The notes beneath the pieces were generated by a model. The model had not been told where the DNA came from and searched no databases. It saw nothing but the letters and a program-made list of their open reading frames with translations. From an uncultured Clostridia bacterium (lineage in GTDB: Bacteria > Bacillota > Clostridia > Christensenellales > Aristaeellaceae), in contig CAKUFI010000009.1 of NCBI GenBank assembly GCA_934647305.1, forward strand, positions 1-56,516: a stretch of DNA of 56,516 nucleotides, in the 5' to 3' direction. Positions 32,499 to 41,091 of this stretch are shown one piece after another. Both the position numbers and the translations under genes were made by a program. Each line of letters opens with the position of its first letter. Position 1 is the stretch's first letter.

Positions 32499-34898
32499 AT
32501 GAAACGAGCCTTCACCGCGCTGCTTCTCCTGCTTGCGTGCCTGCTGCCCCTGTGCGCCCAGGCCGAGTCCCCCAATCAGCTGACCCTGAACGAGCAGGAG
32601 GCGCTCCTGTTCACCGGCCGCTCGCTCACCCTGCGCCTGACCCAGTCCGGCCCGCGCGAAAGAGTGACCTGGAGCTCGTCCGCCCCCGAAATCGCCTCGG
32701 TCAGCACGTCCGGCCGGGTGCGCGCGCACGCCGAGGGCACCGCGCAGATCACTGCCTCCGTCCCCTCGGGCGCGAGCGCGAGCTGCCTTGTCACGGTCGA
32801 GGTGCCGGCCCGCTCGGTCGCGCTCTCCATCGCAAAGGCGGATATTTACCTGGGCGGTGAAGGCCTGACGCTCCGTGCGGCCGTGCTGCCCGAAGCCGCC
32901 ACGACCCGCACCGTTGCCTGGACCTCGCTCAATCCGAAAATCGCCTCAGTCGACGAAAACGGCCGCGTCACGCCCCTTGCGGCAGGCACAGCGCGCATCG
33001 TCGCCACCGCGAAAAACGGCGTGAAGCGCACCGCCACCATTCACGTGCGCATTCCCGCCCAGTCCGTGACGCTTTCCCGCGCCGAGCTGACCGTGTACGC
33101 GGGCAAATCTGCTCGCCTGACCGCCTCGGTGCTCCCGAAAAACGCCTTCGATAAGAAGGTCACCTGGTCGAGCAGCGACGAATCCGTCGCCTCCGTCAGC
33201 CGCACCGGCACCGTCACGGGCAAATCCGAGGGCACAGCCGTCCTCACCGCCCGCACCGCCAGCGGAGCGACCGCCCAGTGCACCGTGCGCGTCGAGGTCG
33301 CGGTCAAAAAGATCGCCCTGCAAGCCCCCGCTCGCCTGAGCCTGGGCGAGGCCGACGCGCCGCTCACCTGGCAGATCACGCCCGCGAACGCCACGAATCA
33401 GGCCCTGACCTTCTCCTCCTCCCGCCCCGGCGTGGCCACGGTGGACGAGCGCGGCGTGGTGCATGCGCTCTCCGTCGGCACAACCCGCCTGACCGCCCTC
33501 TCCGCGAGCGGCGTAAAGGCCTCCGTCACCCTGCGCGTGGTGCAGCCGCCCGAGTCGATTGCGCTGAGCCGCGAGACGCTGGCCGTGACCATTCGGCGCA
33601 CCGCCCGCCTGAGCGCCGAGGTGTTCCCGAAGAACGCCTACGACCGCAAAGTGGTCTGGAGCTCGTCCAATCCCTCCGTCGCTGCGGTGTCCCGCACCGG
33701 CGTGGTCACGGGCAAGGCGGTCGGCGCGTGCGAGATCATCGCCCGGGACGCGTCCGGCCACACCGCCGTGTGCCGCGTGCAGGTCGGCATACCGGTCGCC
33801 TCCATCCGCCTGGACAGAAAGCAGCTCACGCTGGTGCGCGGCGGCAGCGGCTGTCGCCCCGAGGTCACCCTCTCCCCGTCGAACACCACGATGACCGCGC
33901 TGACCTTCACCTCCTCCGATCCCTCCGTCGCGAAGGTAGACGAGACCGGCCTGATTACGCCCGTCTCGTGCGGCACGTGCACCGTGACCTTTGCCGCCGT
34001 CAACGGCAAGACCGCCTCGCTCTCCGTGCGCGTGGTCGATCCGGCCACCTCGATCAGCCTGCCCGAAAAGGAAATCGCCCTCAAAAGCGGCGAGAGCCGG
34101 CAGATGACCGCCACCGTCCTGCCCGAAACGGCGGGCGACCGCTCGGTCGAGTGGAGCGTCACCGACAAAAACGTGGCCGCGGTCAATTCGGACGGCCTGC
34201 TCATCGCCAAGAGCGAGGGAACCTGCACGCTGATCGCCCGGGCGCGCGGCGGAATCGACCTCGTTGCCCAGTGCGCGGTTCGCGTGACCGGCACGCCCGA
34301 CAAAGTGGTTGCGCTGACCTTCGACGGCACCGTGCCCGAAAACGCCATGGCACTGCTGGACGTGCTCAATGAGTACGGCGTAAAGGCCACCTTCTTCATC
34401 ACCACCGACGAAATTGCCGGGCGCGAGTCGCGCGTCATGCGCCTGGTCGACAGCGGCATGGAAATCGCCAACCACACCCAGAACCACCCCCACTTCGACC
34501 GCATCTCCACCGCCGCTGCCCTGCGCGACATCGCCGAGTGCGACCGCGCGCTCGAGGCCATCACCGGCAAAAAGCCCGCGCTCATCCGTGCCCCCTACGG
34601 CACGCTGCCCGCCTCCGTGGCTCTGAAGGAGGAGCGCTGGTTCGTCCACTGGAGCCTGGACACCATCGACTGGAAGTTCATCAACACCAACTACATCTAC
34701 AACCGCATCGTGCGCGAGGTCAAGGACAAGGACATCATCCTGATGCACCAGTCCCTGCCTGAGACGAAGGAAGCCGTCCGCCGGGCCATCCCCGTGCTGC
34801 TCGAGCGCGGCTACCGCTTCGTCACCTGCTCCGAACTCATCGAGCTGTGCGACGGGAAGTCCACGCAGGCCAAGGTTTATCGCTTCGTCGCGAACTGA
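32499..34898 (+). CDS. Secreted protein with seven Big2 repeats and a C-terminal polysaccharide-deacetylase-like domain
   Basis: The 799-residue protein has a signal peptide (to about 23, cleavage near AQAE). Seven Big2 Ig-like repeats of ~80 residues follow (about 27-595), each with a WSSS.P.vAsV...G.V...GT pattern. A NodB-type deacetylase domain (600-790) ends it. That domain keeps the zinc His pair (659 and 663 in NHTQNH), RAPYG, DTIDWK and ILMHQS. The first motif reads LTFDGTV instead of LTFDDGP: one of the two Asp residues (the usual zinc ligand beside catalytic-base Asp609) is missing. It may be a weak enzyme or a binding module at the cell wall. Confidence 0.92.
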   Translation: MKRAFTALLLLLACLLPLCAQAESPNQLTLNEQEALLFTGRSLTLRLTQSGPRERVTWSSSAPEIASVSTSGRVRAHAEGTAQITASVPSGASASCLVTVEVPARSVALSIAKADIYLGGEGLTLRAAVLPEAATTRTVAWTSLNPKIASVDENGRVTPLAAGTARIVATAKNGVKRTATIHVRIPAQSVTLSRAELTVYAGKSARLTASVLPKNAFDKKVTWSSSDESVASVSRTGTVTGKSEGTAVLTARTASGATAQCTVRVEVAVKKIALQAPARLSLGEADAPLTWQITPANATNQALTFSSSRPGVATVDERGVVHALSVGTTRLTALSASGVKASVTLRVVQPPESIALSRETLAVTIRRTARLSAEVFPKNAYDRKVVWSSSNPSVAAVSRTGVVTGKAVGACEIIARDASGHTAVCRVQVGIPVASIRLDRKQLTLVRGGSGCRPEVTLSPSNTTMTALTFTSSDPSVAKVDETGLITPVSCGTCTVTFAAVNGKTASLSVRVVDPATSISLPEKEIALKSGESRQMTATVLPETAGDRSVEWSVTDKNVAAVNSDGLLIAKSEGTCTLIARARGGIDLVAQCAVRVTGTPDKVVALTFDGTVPENAMALLDVLNEYGVKATFFITTDEIAGRESRVMRLVDSGMEIANHTQNHPHFDRISTAAALRDIAECDRALEAITGKKPALIRAPYGTLPASVALKEERWFVHWSLDTIDWKFINTNYIYNRIVREVKDKDIILMHQSLPETKEAVRRAIPVLLERGYRFVTCSELIELCDGKSTQAKVYRFVAN

Positions 34899-34962
34899 GG
34901 CTCCCGTCCATTCTCCTTCGCCAACCCAATGCCAATAGAAAGAAAGTTGAGGAAAACACACC

Positions 34963-36189
34963 ATGAAAAAAACCGTGATGCGCAAGTATGCCCGCCTGAT
35001 CGCCCGCGTGGGCGCAAACGTCCAGAAGGGCCAGGTCGTCCAGCTGACCGCCTCCGTCGACCAGAGCGAGTTCGTCGCCATCCTGGTGGACGAGTGCTAC
35101 AAGGCCGGTGCGAGCCGCGTGGACATGGAGTGGAGCTGCCAGGCGATCGACAAGCTGAACTACCGCCACCGCACGCTCAAGTCGCTCTCCACCGTGCCCG
35201 CCTGGAAGGAAGCCAAGCTCAAGCTCATGACCGAGGAGCTGCCCGCCCGCATCGTGCTCATCAGCGACGACCCGGACGGCCTGAAGGGCGTCAATCAGGA
35301 AAAGGTGCAGAAGGCGCGCATCGCCACCTACCCCATTCTCAAGCCTTATCGCGACGCAATCGAGAGCAAGCACCAGTGGTGCATCGCCGCCGTCCCCTCC
35401 TACGAGTGGGCGCGTAAGGTCTTCCCCGGCGAGAAGAAGCACAAGGCGTATGAAATGCTGTGGGAGTCCATCCTGATGACCGTGCATGTCTCCGAGGACA
35501 ACGACCCGATCGAGGCCTGGGAAAAGCACAACGAGACCTTCCGCGAGAAGTGCCGGTGGCTCAACGACTGCCACTTCGACGCGATCGAGTACCACAGCGC
35601 CAACGGCACCAACTTCCGCGCCGAGCTGATCGAAAAGGGCCGCTGGTGCGGCGGCGGCGAGTACACCAAGGGCGGCGTGTTTTTCAACCCCAACATGCCC
35701 ACCGAGGAAATCTTCACCAGCCCCATGAGCGGCAAGGCCGAGGGCAAGCTGGTCTCCACCATGCCCCTGTCCTATCAGGGTCAGATCATCGACAGGTTCT
35801 GGATCGAGTTCAAGGACGGCCACGCGGTCGCCTGGGACGCGGAGGAGGGCAAGGAGCTGCTCACCCGCATGCTGACCATGGACGAGGGCGCGTCCCGCCT
35901 GGGCGAGCTGGCGCTGGTGCCGATCGACAGCCCGATCTCCCGCAGCGGCCTTCTGTACTACGAGACGCTGTTCGACGAGAACGCCAGCTGCCACGTCGCG
36001 CTGGGCGCAGGCTATAACGACACGATCGACGGCTATATGGACATGACCAACGAGGAGTGCCAGGCGCTGGGCATCAACGACAGCATGATCCACGTCGACT
36101 TCATGATCGGCGCGCCCGACCTGTGCATCACCGGCTACAAAAACGGCGTGCCCACGCCCATCTTCGTGAACGGCAACTGGGCCAGGTAA
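34963..36189 (+). CDS. Aminopeptidase, M29 (AmpS/PepS) family
   Basis: The 408-residue protein is an M29 metallo-aminopeptidase, a cytoplasmic exopeptidase with two metal ions. The C-terminal half carries the metal-binding set: NMPTEEIFTSP, MDEGASRLGELALV, ENASCHVALGAGY and MIHVDFMIG. There is no signal peptide. TTGAGGAAAA lies ahead of the ATG. It follows the Big2 gene on the same strand and is separated from the amidohydrolase gene by a hairpin-rich repeat region. Confidence 0.93.
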   Translation: MKKTVMRKYARLIARVGANVQKGQVVQLTASVDQSEFVAILVDECYKAGASRVDMEWSCQAIDKLNYRHRTLKSLSTVPAWKEAKLKLMTEELPARIVLISDDPDGLKGVNQEKVQKARIATYPILKPYRDAIESKHQWCIAAVPSYEWARKVFPGEKKHKAYEMLWESILMTVHVSEDNDPIEAWEKHNETFREKCRWLNDCHFDAIEYHSANGTNFRAELIEKGRWCGGGEYTKGGVFFNPNMPTEEIFTSPMSGKAEGKLVSTMPLSYQGQIIDRFWIEFKDGHAVAWDAEEGKELLTRMLTMDEGASRLGELALVPIDSPISRSGLLYYETLFDENASCHVALGAGYNDTIDGYMDMTNEECQALGINDSMIHVDFMIGAPDLCITGYKNGVPTPIFVNGNWAR

Positions 36190-36197
36190 CCCCCGCC

Positions 36198-36442
36198 GAT
36201 TGCGTTCGCAATCGGGAGCCCCGCGCGGCGTCACCGCCGCCGCGCGGGCGGAGAAGGGGCTTCGCCCCCTCTCCGCACCTCACCCCCGTCCCGATTGCTT
36301 CCTCCGTTTCGCCATGTGGAAATCTCCCCAACCAACGAGACGGGCAATGCCTGACAGAGGAAGACCTTGGCCGCTTCAGTCTATGGCGGCCAATGGTCGT
36401 CGATAGAACCGGCGGCAGCAAGTGCGTGCAGGCTCAGCCTGC
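36198..36442. repeat. Hairpin cluster and mosaic repeat between M29 peptidase and amidohydrolase
   Basis: Three hairpins follow the peptidase stop: GATTGCGTTCGCAATC (36198-36213), CCGCGCGGCG...CGCCGCGCGG (36221-36247) and GGAGAAGGGGCTTCGCCCC with its CTCTCC close (36250-36274). From 36365 to 36442 the DNA matches 44016-44091 (CCGCTTCA, TATGGCGGCC, GAACCGGCGGCAGCA), then ends in GCAGGCTCAGCCTGC immediately ahead of the next gene's ribosome site. No gene is seen in this 268 bp gap. Confidence 0.75.
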
Positions 36443-36457
36443 TAAAAGGAGCGAATT

Positions 36458-37240
36458 ATGCAGTACGAGGTTTTTGACTTTCACACGCATCCCTTCCTGA
36501 ACGCCGCGCAAAACATCTGCTCCCACAAGGCGTTCGTCGACATGACCCCCGCCTATACCCGCGAAATGATGGAGCGCCTGGGCGTGAGCGGCATGGCGGG
36601 CTCGGTCGTCCGCGCCCGCAGGCAGGACGAGCCGGTCACCTGGGCCTACATTCAGGAACAGAACGACGCGGCGCTGGCGCTGCGCGAGCTGTACGGCGAC
36701 TTCTACGTGCCCGGCTTTCACGTACACCCCGACTTCGTGCGCGAGTCCTGCGAGGAAATCGAGCGCATGGAGGGCCTGGGCGTGCGCCTGATCGGTGAGC
36801 TGGTGCCCTACATCCACGGCTGGAGCGACTATTCCTGCGCGGGCTTCGACCGCATACTGGACTGCGCCGAGGCGCACCATATGCTCATCTCCTTCCACTC
36901 GATGGGCGAGGACGAAATGGACCGCATGGTCGAAAAGCACCCGCGCGTCCCGTTCGTGGCGGCGCACCCGGGCGAGTACGACGCGTTCACGCGGCACATG
37001 GAGCGCATGAAGAAGAGCGAGAATTACTACCTCGACCTGTCCGGCTACGGCATCTTCCGCCACGGCATGCTGAGGCACGCGATCGACCTGTTCGGCCCGG
37101 AGCGCTTCCTCTACGGCTCGGACTACCCCACCTGCAACCCGGCGATGTACCTGGGCGGCGTACTGCTGGACGAGCTGATCACCCCCGACGAGAAGCGTCT
37201 CATCCTCGCGGGCAACGCCAAGCGCCTGCTGGGCCTGTAA
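36458..37240 (+). CDS. Amidohydrolase-2-type TIM-barrel hydrolase
   Basis: The 260-residue protein is an amidohydrolase_2 family member with the N-terminal metal motif FDFHTHP, central ISFHSMGED and VAAHPGEYD, and the C-terminal YGSDYP that carries the catalytic Asp. These proteins hydrolyse or decarboxylate cyclic and aromatic carboxylates; the substrate is not apparent. AAAAGGAG lies ahead of the ATG, directly behind a repeat hairpin. The 246 bp behind the gene holds only hairpins and the convergent terminator. Confidence 0.87.
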   Translation: MQYEVFDFHTHPFLNAAQNICSHKAFVDMTPAYTREMMERLGVSGMAGSVVRARRQDEPVTWAYIQEQNDAALALRELYGDFYVPGFHVHPDFVRESCEEIERMEGLGVRLIGELVPYIHGWSDYSCAGFDRILDCAEAHHMLISFHSMGEDEMDRMVEKHPRVPFVAAHPGEYDAFTRHMERMKKSENYYLDLSGYGIFRHGMLRHAIDLFGPERFLYGSDYPTCNPAMYLGGVLLDELITPDEKRLILAGNAKRLLGL

Positions 37241-37437
37241 AAAAGCGCAGAAACAGCACTTTTCCCCCCACGCGGGCGCATGCCGGTTTCAGGCAGTATG
37301 CACGTCGTGCATTTCCTGCCTGGATGGCGCACTTTCCCTCCCCCGCCCTTCCTTTGCAAGGCGCTTCAATCAACGGGCGGCATTCACGGACGCGGTTTTC
37401 CGTCCGCACAAAGGCAAGAGCATCGTTCTGACCACAC

Positions 37438-37475
37438 AAAAACCCCGCGACGCAACTGCGCGCCGCGGGGTTTGC
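37438..37475 (-). terminator. Terminator of the sigma/anti-sigma/SIMPL operon
   Basis: Minus-strand AAACCCCGCGGCG...CGCGGGGTTTTTG is a strong stem with a T run, 12 bp behind the SIMPL gene stop. Confidence 0.9.
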
Positions 37476-37486
37476 TTTTTGCCTTT

Positions 37487-38203
37487 TTACTTTTTGTCCG
37501 AATAGGTCAGGCTGACGCTGGCGGTAAACTCGAGCTGTCCGGCGCGCACGGTGGTTGCGCCGACTGCCTTCGTGTCAGCCACGGCGTACATCACGTTGCG
37601 GCCGCTCTCCACATAGGTGTTTTCGCTCGCGCTGATGTTCATTTCGCAGTCGGCCAGGTCGATGCCCGCCGCCTGAGCCAGAAGCTGCGCCTTGTGCAGC
37701 GCATCCTCCAGCGCCTGCGTCAGCACCTGATCGTTAACCAGCGAGCTGTCTTCCAGCCGGAACTGGATGGAATCCATCTCGTTTGCGCCCGCCGCGAAGG
37801 CCGCGTCAATCACCTTGCCCACCTGCTCGATGTCGCGGACGACGATGGCCAGCATGCACTCGGCGCGATAGCCGGAAAGCACCTGCTCGCCGGTCGTGTC
37901 ATCGTAGTTGTAGCGCGGGTAGATGTCGTAGCTGGCGGTGGTGATGTCCGCCGAGGCGATCGGGTAAGTCTCGTCCTTTTCAAGCGCGTCCAGTATCGCG
38001 TTGATCTTTTCGTTGACCTGGGCCTGTGCCTTGGTCACGTCGGTTTCCGTCTCCTGCACGCCCAGCCGCACCAGCGCCTGATCCGGCTCGGCAGTCACCG
38101 TCGCGCTGCCGGTCACGCTCAGCGTCGCGGCCTGCGCGCTGCCCGCAATCAGCACAAGCAGCAGGCACATTGCCATACAAATCCACTTCTTCATCCGTTT
38201 CAT
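37487..38203 (-). CDS. Secreted SIMPL (DUF541) domain protein
   Basis: The 238-residue protein has a signal peptide (cleavage near SAQAAT, about 24) and one SIMPL domain: LSVTGSATVTAEPDQALVRLGV, then ANEMDSIQFRLED and a C-terminal SVSLTYSDK strand. SIMPL proteins are exported and oligomeric, and their role in envelope stress is poorly defined. The second ATG (38203) was chosen because GGAG lies 9 bp upstream. It is last in the operon with the ECF sigma and its anti-sigma factor, so it is a likely regulon member. Confidence 0.88.
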   Translation of the reverse strand: MKRMKKWICMAMCLLLVLIAGSAQAATLSVTGSATVTAEPDQALVRLGVQETETDVTKAQAQVNEKINAILDALEKDETYPIASADITTASYDIYPRYNYDDTTGEQVLSGYRAECMLAIVVRDIEQVGKVIDAAFAAGANEMDSIQFRLEDSSLVNDQVLTQALEDALHKAQLLAQAAGIDLADCEMNISASENTYVESGRNVMYAVADTKAVGATTVRAGQLEFTASVSLTYSDKK

Positions 38204-38236
38204 CTCATTCATCTCCTTGCAAATGCTATTTGTGAA

Positions 38237-38265
38237 GAATTCCGAGACGCAGCGTCTCGGAATTC
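38237..38265. repeat. 29 bp perfect palindrome between anti-sigma and SIMPL genes
   Basis: GAATTCCGAGACGC, a single central A, then GCGTCTCGGAATTC. It has no T run. The GAGACGC/GCGTCTC core is also seen in the hairpins that flank the element at 11.8-12.1 kb. It lies 3 bp behind the anti-sigma stop and may act as an intercistronic RNA hairpin. Confidence 0.85.
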
Positions 38266-38268
38266 GAA

Positions 38269-39528
38269 TCACCTGTGTTTCTTCCTCGCGATCCACACGA
38301 TCAGCAGGATCACCAGCGCCAGCGCGGGAATGAACACGACCAGTCTGGGCAGACTGGACACCAGCAGCACCAGCGCGTCGGTACTGAAGCTCCTGAGCCA
38401 CTCAACCGAGCTCGCAAAGCCGCTCTTCATCCGCTCGCCCATGCTCTCGCCGGGCACGTCGGAGGTAACCGGCTTTTTTTCGTCCGCGTCGATGTGTCCG
38501 GCCAGGTCGATCTCGACCGTCGCGTAGTTTATCTGGCTGTTCAGTTCGCTTTGGTTGCTCTGCAGGCGCTCGCTCTCGGCGATGTCATCGCTGATGGTCT
38601 GCGCGATGGTGACCAGGTCGTTCACGTCCTGGCAGCTGTCCTGCAGCTCGTAGAGCTTCTGCAGCTTGCTCCGGCAGGCGTTCAGGCGCTCCTCGACGTC
38701 GTGAATACCGGCGCTCAGATCCCTCGCCTGCTCCACGCGCTTCACCGTTCGCCCGACCATTTCCATCTGGCTCAGGAAGTCGTCCAGGCCCTCGGCAGGC
38801 ACGCGCACCACCGCATGCAGCGACGGCTCGCTCTCGTCCTGCTTTTCGCGCAGTTCAAAGTAGCCCTCGTTGCTCAGCACGATGTTCTCCAGCATCACGC
38901 AGTCCGCGTCGAAGTCGCTCGTCTCAATCCGCAGCCGCGCGCTTCGGGCCAGCCGCGGTTCCTGCTTCTGCGCAGTCATCGCGCCCATGTCTCCGCTCGT
39001 TGTAAGCGGAGTCTGCGTGCCGGTGTCTTCCTTCTTCAGTGTGCCGTCGGACATGCGCCCGTAGACGCGCTGCGTGCCGGTCTGCGCGCCGTATGCGGCA
39101 ACGTCTCCCTGGGGCGCGTATTCCAGCTCGCCCTGAGATCCGTCGTAGGCGCTTGCCAGCTCGGGCACATCGCTTAGCGCCGCCGGCTGTGCCGCCTGAG
39201 GCAGTCTCGTCATAAAGGTCGCGCCGCACAGGATCAGGAGCGCGGCGGCCACTCCGGCCACAGCTCGAGAGAAACGGCTGATTCTCACGTACACAGCGGG
39301 CTTGCTCTCCTCCCGCACGGCGCGCCGCCAGGCAGCCTGAGCCGCAAGCGGAACGGGCACGGACGGCGGCAGGCTGTTCAGCTCCGACACCAGCTGCGTC
39401 GTCTGCCTCAGCAGCTCTTCGCAGTCCCCGCATTTCTCCGCGTGGGCGTACATTCGCGCCTCCTGCTCCTCGGAAAGCGTGTGATCGATCAATTCGCTCA
39501 ATCGCTCACGAAATTCCTCGCAAGTCAT
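38269..39528 (-). CDS. Anti-sigma factor: zinc-finger domain fused to DUF4349
   Basis: The 419-residue protein begins with an anti-sigma zf-HC2 domain (His29, Cys33 and Cys36 in HAEKCGDC), then a transmembrane helix (about 89-106), an extracytoplasmic Pro/Gly/Thr-rich segment and a DUF4349 domain (about 190-370) with a coiled-coil (DVEERLNACRSKLQKL). It ends in a second transmembrane helix (about 385-415) and a basic tail. It should hold the sigma factor encoded 25 bp upstream. Start by GGAGGGG spacing at 39528. DUF4349 may sense envelope state. Confidence 0.9.
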   Translation of the reverse strand: MTCEEFRERLSELIDHTLSEEQEARMYAHAEKCGDCEELLRQTTQLVSELNSLPPSVPVPLAAQAAWRRAVREESKPAVYVRISRFSRAVAGVAAALLILCGATFMTRLPQAAQPAALSDVPELASAYDGSQGELEYAPQGDVAAYGAQTGTQRVYGRMSDGTLKKEDTGTQTPLTTSGDMGAMTAQKQEPRLARSARLRIETSDFDADCVMLENIVLSNEGYFELREKQDESEPSLHAVVRVPAEGLDDFLSQMEMVGRTVKRVEQARDLSAGIHDVEERLNACRSKLQKLYELQDSCQDVNDLVTIAQTISDDIAESERLQSNQSELNSQINYATVEIDLAGHIDADEKKPVTSDVPGESMGERMKSGFASSVEWLRSFSTDALVLLVSSLPRLVVFIPALALVILLIVWIARKKHR

Positions 39529-39553
39529 TTGTTTCTCCCCTCCTTTCTGTATC

Positions 39554-40135
39554 TTAGACTGACTCATTACCGAAAAGTTCCGGCTGTTTCACAAGAATTT
39601 GGCGAAGTTTCTCGCGTCCACGGCTGATACGGGACTTGATCGTGCCCACGTTTGCCTGCAGCACGTCGGCGATTTCCTCGTAGCTCAGGCCCTGCACGTC
39701 GCGCAGCACGACCGCCGCCTTCATATCCTCGGGCAGCTCGGCGATGGCGCGCTCGAGCGCGCGCTTCTTTTCCTCGGCCAGGGAGTAGCGCTCGGGCGTG
39801 TTGACCTCATCTGCCGGGGAGAAGCCCACGTCCAGCAGCGCATCCAGCGAGGTGGCCTGGCGGTTTTTGCGCCGGCGCAGCTCGTCCAGGCAGCTGTTCA
39901 TCGTGATGCGGTAGGCCCAGGTGGCGAAGGAGGACTGTCCCTTGAAGCTGCCCATCGCGCGATAAATGCGGATCATGGCCTCCTGCAGGCAGTCCTGCGC
40001 GTCCTCACGGTTTCCGCACATGCGCAGGGCCACCGCGTACATGCGGCTTTCATGGGCTTCCATCAGCTGCTCGAACGCCGCCGAATCGCCTCGCCCGGCC
40101 CGCTCAACCAGCCGGATCTCCTCCGTGCTCTGCAC
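39554..40135 (-). CDS. ECF RNA polymerase sigma factor (SigW-like)
   Basis: The 193-residue protein has sigma region 2 (FEQLMEAHESRMYAVALRM, DAQDCLQEAMIRIYRAM, FATWAYRITMNSCLDELRR) and region 4 (LPEDMKAAVVLRDVQGLSYEEIADVLQ, GTIKSRISRGREKLR). It starts at GTG (40135), 8 bp behind GGGAGAGG; the frame upstream is not homologous. The downstream zf-HC2 gene is its probable membrane anti-sigma factor. A sigma-specific promoter was not identified in the 202 bp divergent region. Confidence 0.94.
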   Translation of the reverse strand: MQSTEEIRLVERAGRGDSAAFEQLMEAHESRMYAVALRMCGNREDAQDCLQEAMIRIYRAMGSFKGQSSFATWAYRITMNSCLDELRRRKNRQATSLDALLDVGFSPADEVNTPERYSLAEEKKRALERAIAELPEDMKAAVVLRDVQGLSYEEIADVLQANVGTIKSRISRGREKLRQILVKQPELFGNESV

Positions 40136-40274
40136 GCGCGTCACCTCTCCCTTTTTTCTGCATAGGTTTCCCGTATCATGGACGCAATACTCGTTAGACG
40201 GCAGCTTCACGCGTTTGGTTGCAGTGCTTTCCGAAAATTTACACGCAATCATTTCAAATCCTCCGCAGAACACT

Positions 40275-40302
40275 TTGCAAACCGCCCCCGCGCTGGTATA
40301 AT
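40275..40302 (+). promoter_or_regulatory. Promoter of the ADP-ribosyltransferase-like gene
   Basis: TTGCAA (40275-40280), a 16 bp spacer and TATAAT (40297-40302) lie 35 bp ahead of the GTG start. Confidence 0.75.
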
Positions 40303-40337
40303 TCACTTGACACCTCAGAATCGAAAGGAGGCTTCTC

Positions 40338-41030
40338 GTGCAGAACACACCGTTAAGCACCGCGCTGTGGTTTTACTCCGGCGCGGATTACCTGATCGTC
40401 AACGCGCTTCTGTGGCGCAACACGCAGGCTCTGGAGGCCTGTCTTAAAATCGTCTGGGACAATAACCGCGCGGTGATCCGGGAAGCGCGGCAAGGCACAC
40501 CCGAGAAGCGGTTTTCCGGCTGCGGGCTGGACGCCGCCGCGCTCTATGAAAGCTATCTCTCAAGAACACCGGAAGCCTTTACCGAGGAAGCAAAGCATCG
40601 CATGATCGATCAGGCGATCCTCGATATTCGCTGCATCTGCTCCGCCATGCATGCAGCCGAGGAAGACCTGCAGCTCATACGAAACGTGGACGCGCGCTTC
40701 GCCATCGGCTGCGTCGCCGTCGGAGAAACGGTCGAGCTGCTGGGCCTGACCTCGACCAGCACGACCGGTCAGCTCATTGACTACGGGAAAAACGAGCAGC
40801 AGAAGCCCGATCAGATTCTCCGCATCCGCGTACCCGCCGGCCTGCCCGCATTGAGACTGGAGGACGACCGGGAGCGCGAAGTGCTGCTTCCGCCGATGGC
40901 CTACCGTGTATTGGACAGACGAACGGAAAACGGCGCAGATACCCTGTGGCTCGAGGCCGTGAAGCCCCTGAACCTTGAGCAGCTGATTTGCGCGGCGAAG
41001 TCCGAATGGGAGAAGCGCAGAAAATGTTGA
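40338..41030 (+). CDS. Putative Arg-specific mono-ADP-ribosyltransferase (R-S-E class)
   Basis: The 230-residue protein shows the layout of the ADP-ribosyltransferase exoenzyme fold. It has an N-terminal WFYSGADYLIVNALLW segment, like the Y...Y..IN..LR helix of the family, Arg115 in LIRNVD, an STS motif (139-141 in LTSTST) and an E-x-E motif (Glu179, Glu181 in REREVLLPP). The LLPP strand follows as in clostridial C2/iota-type enzymes. E-x-E suggests arginine as acceptor. There is no signal peptide, so the target would be intracellular unless it is exported otherwise. Start is GTG, 6 bp behind AAAGGAGG. The fold is inferred from motifs only. Confidence 0.72.
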   Translation: MQNTPLSTALWFYSGADYLIVNALLWRNTQALEACLKIVWDNNRAVIREARQGTPEKRFSGCGLDAAALYESYLSRTPEAFTEEAKHRMIDQAILDIRCICSAMHAAEEDLQLIRNVDARFAIGCVAVGETVELLGLTSTSTTGQLIDYGKNEQQKPDQILRIRVPAGLPALRLEDDREREVLLPPMAYRVLDRRTENGADTLWLEAVKPLNLEQLICAAKSEWEKRRKC

Positions 41031-41055
41031 CAGAAACCGGGCAGACTGATATAAT
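41027..41055 (+). promoter_or_regulatory. Consensus promoter of mscL
   Basis: TTGACA (41027-41032), a 17 bp spacer and TATAAT (41050-41055) match consensus at all twelve positions. The -35 box overlaps the TGA stop of the upstream gene. Confidence 0.92.
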
Positions 41056-41091
41056 ATAGGTAACGATTGTTTACGAACGGAGGAATCTCTC

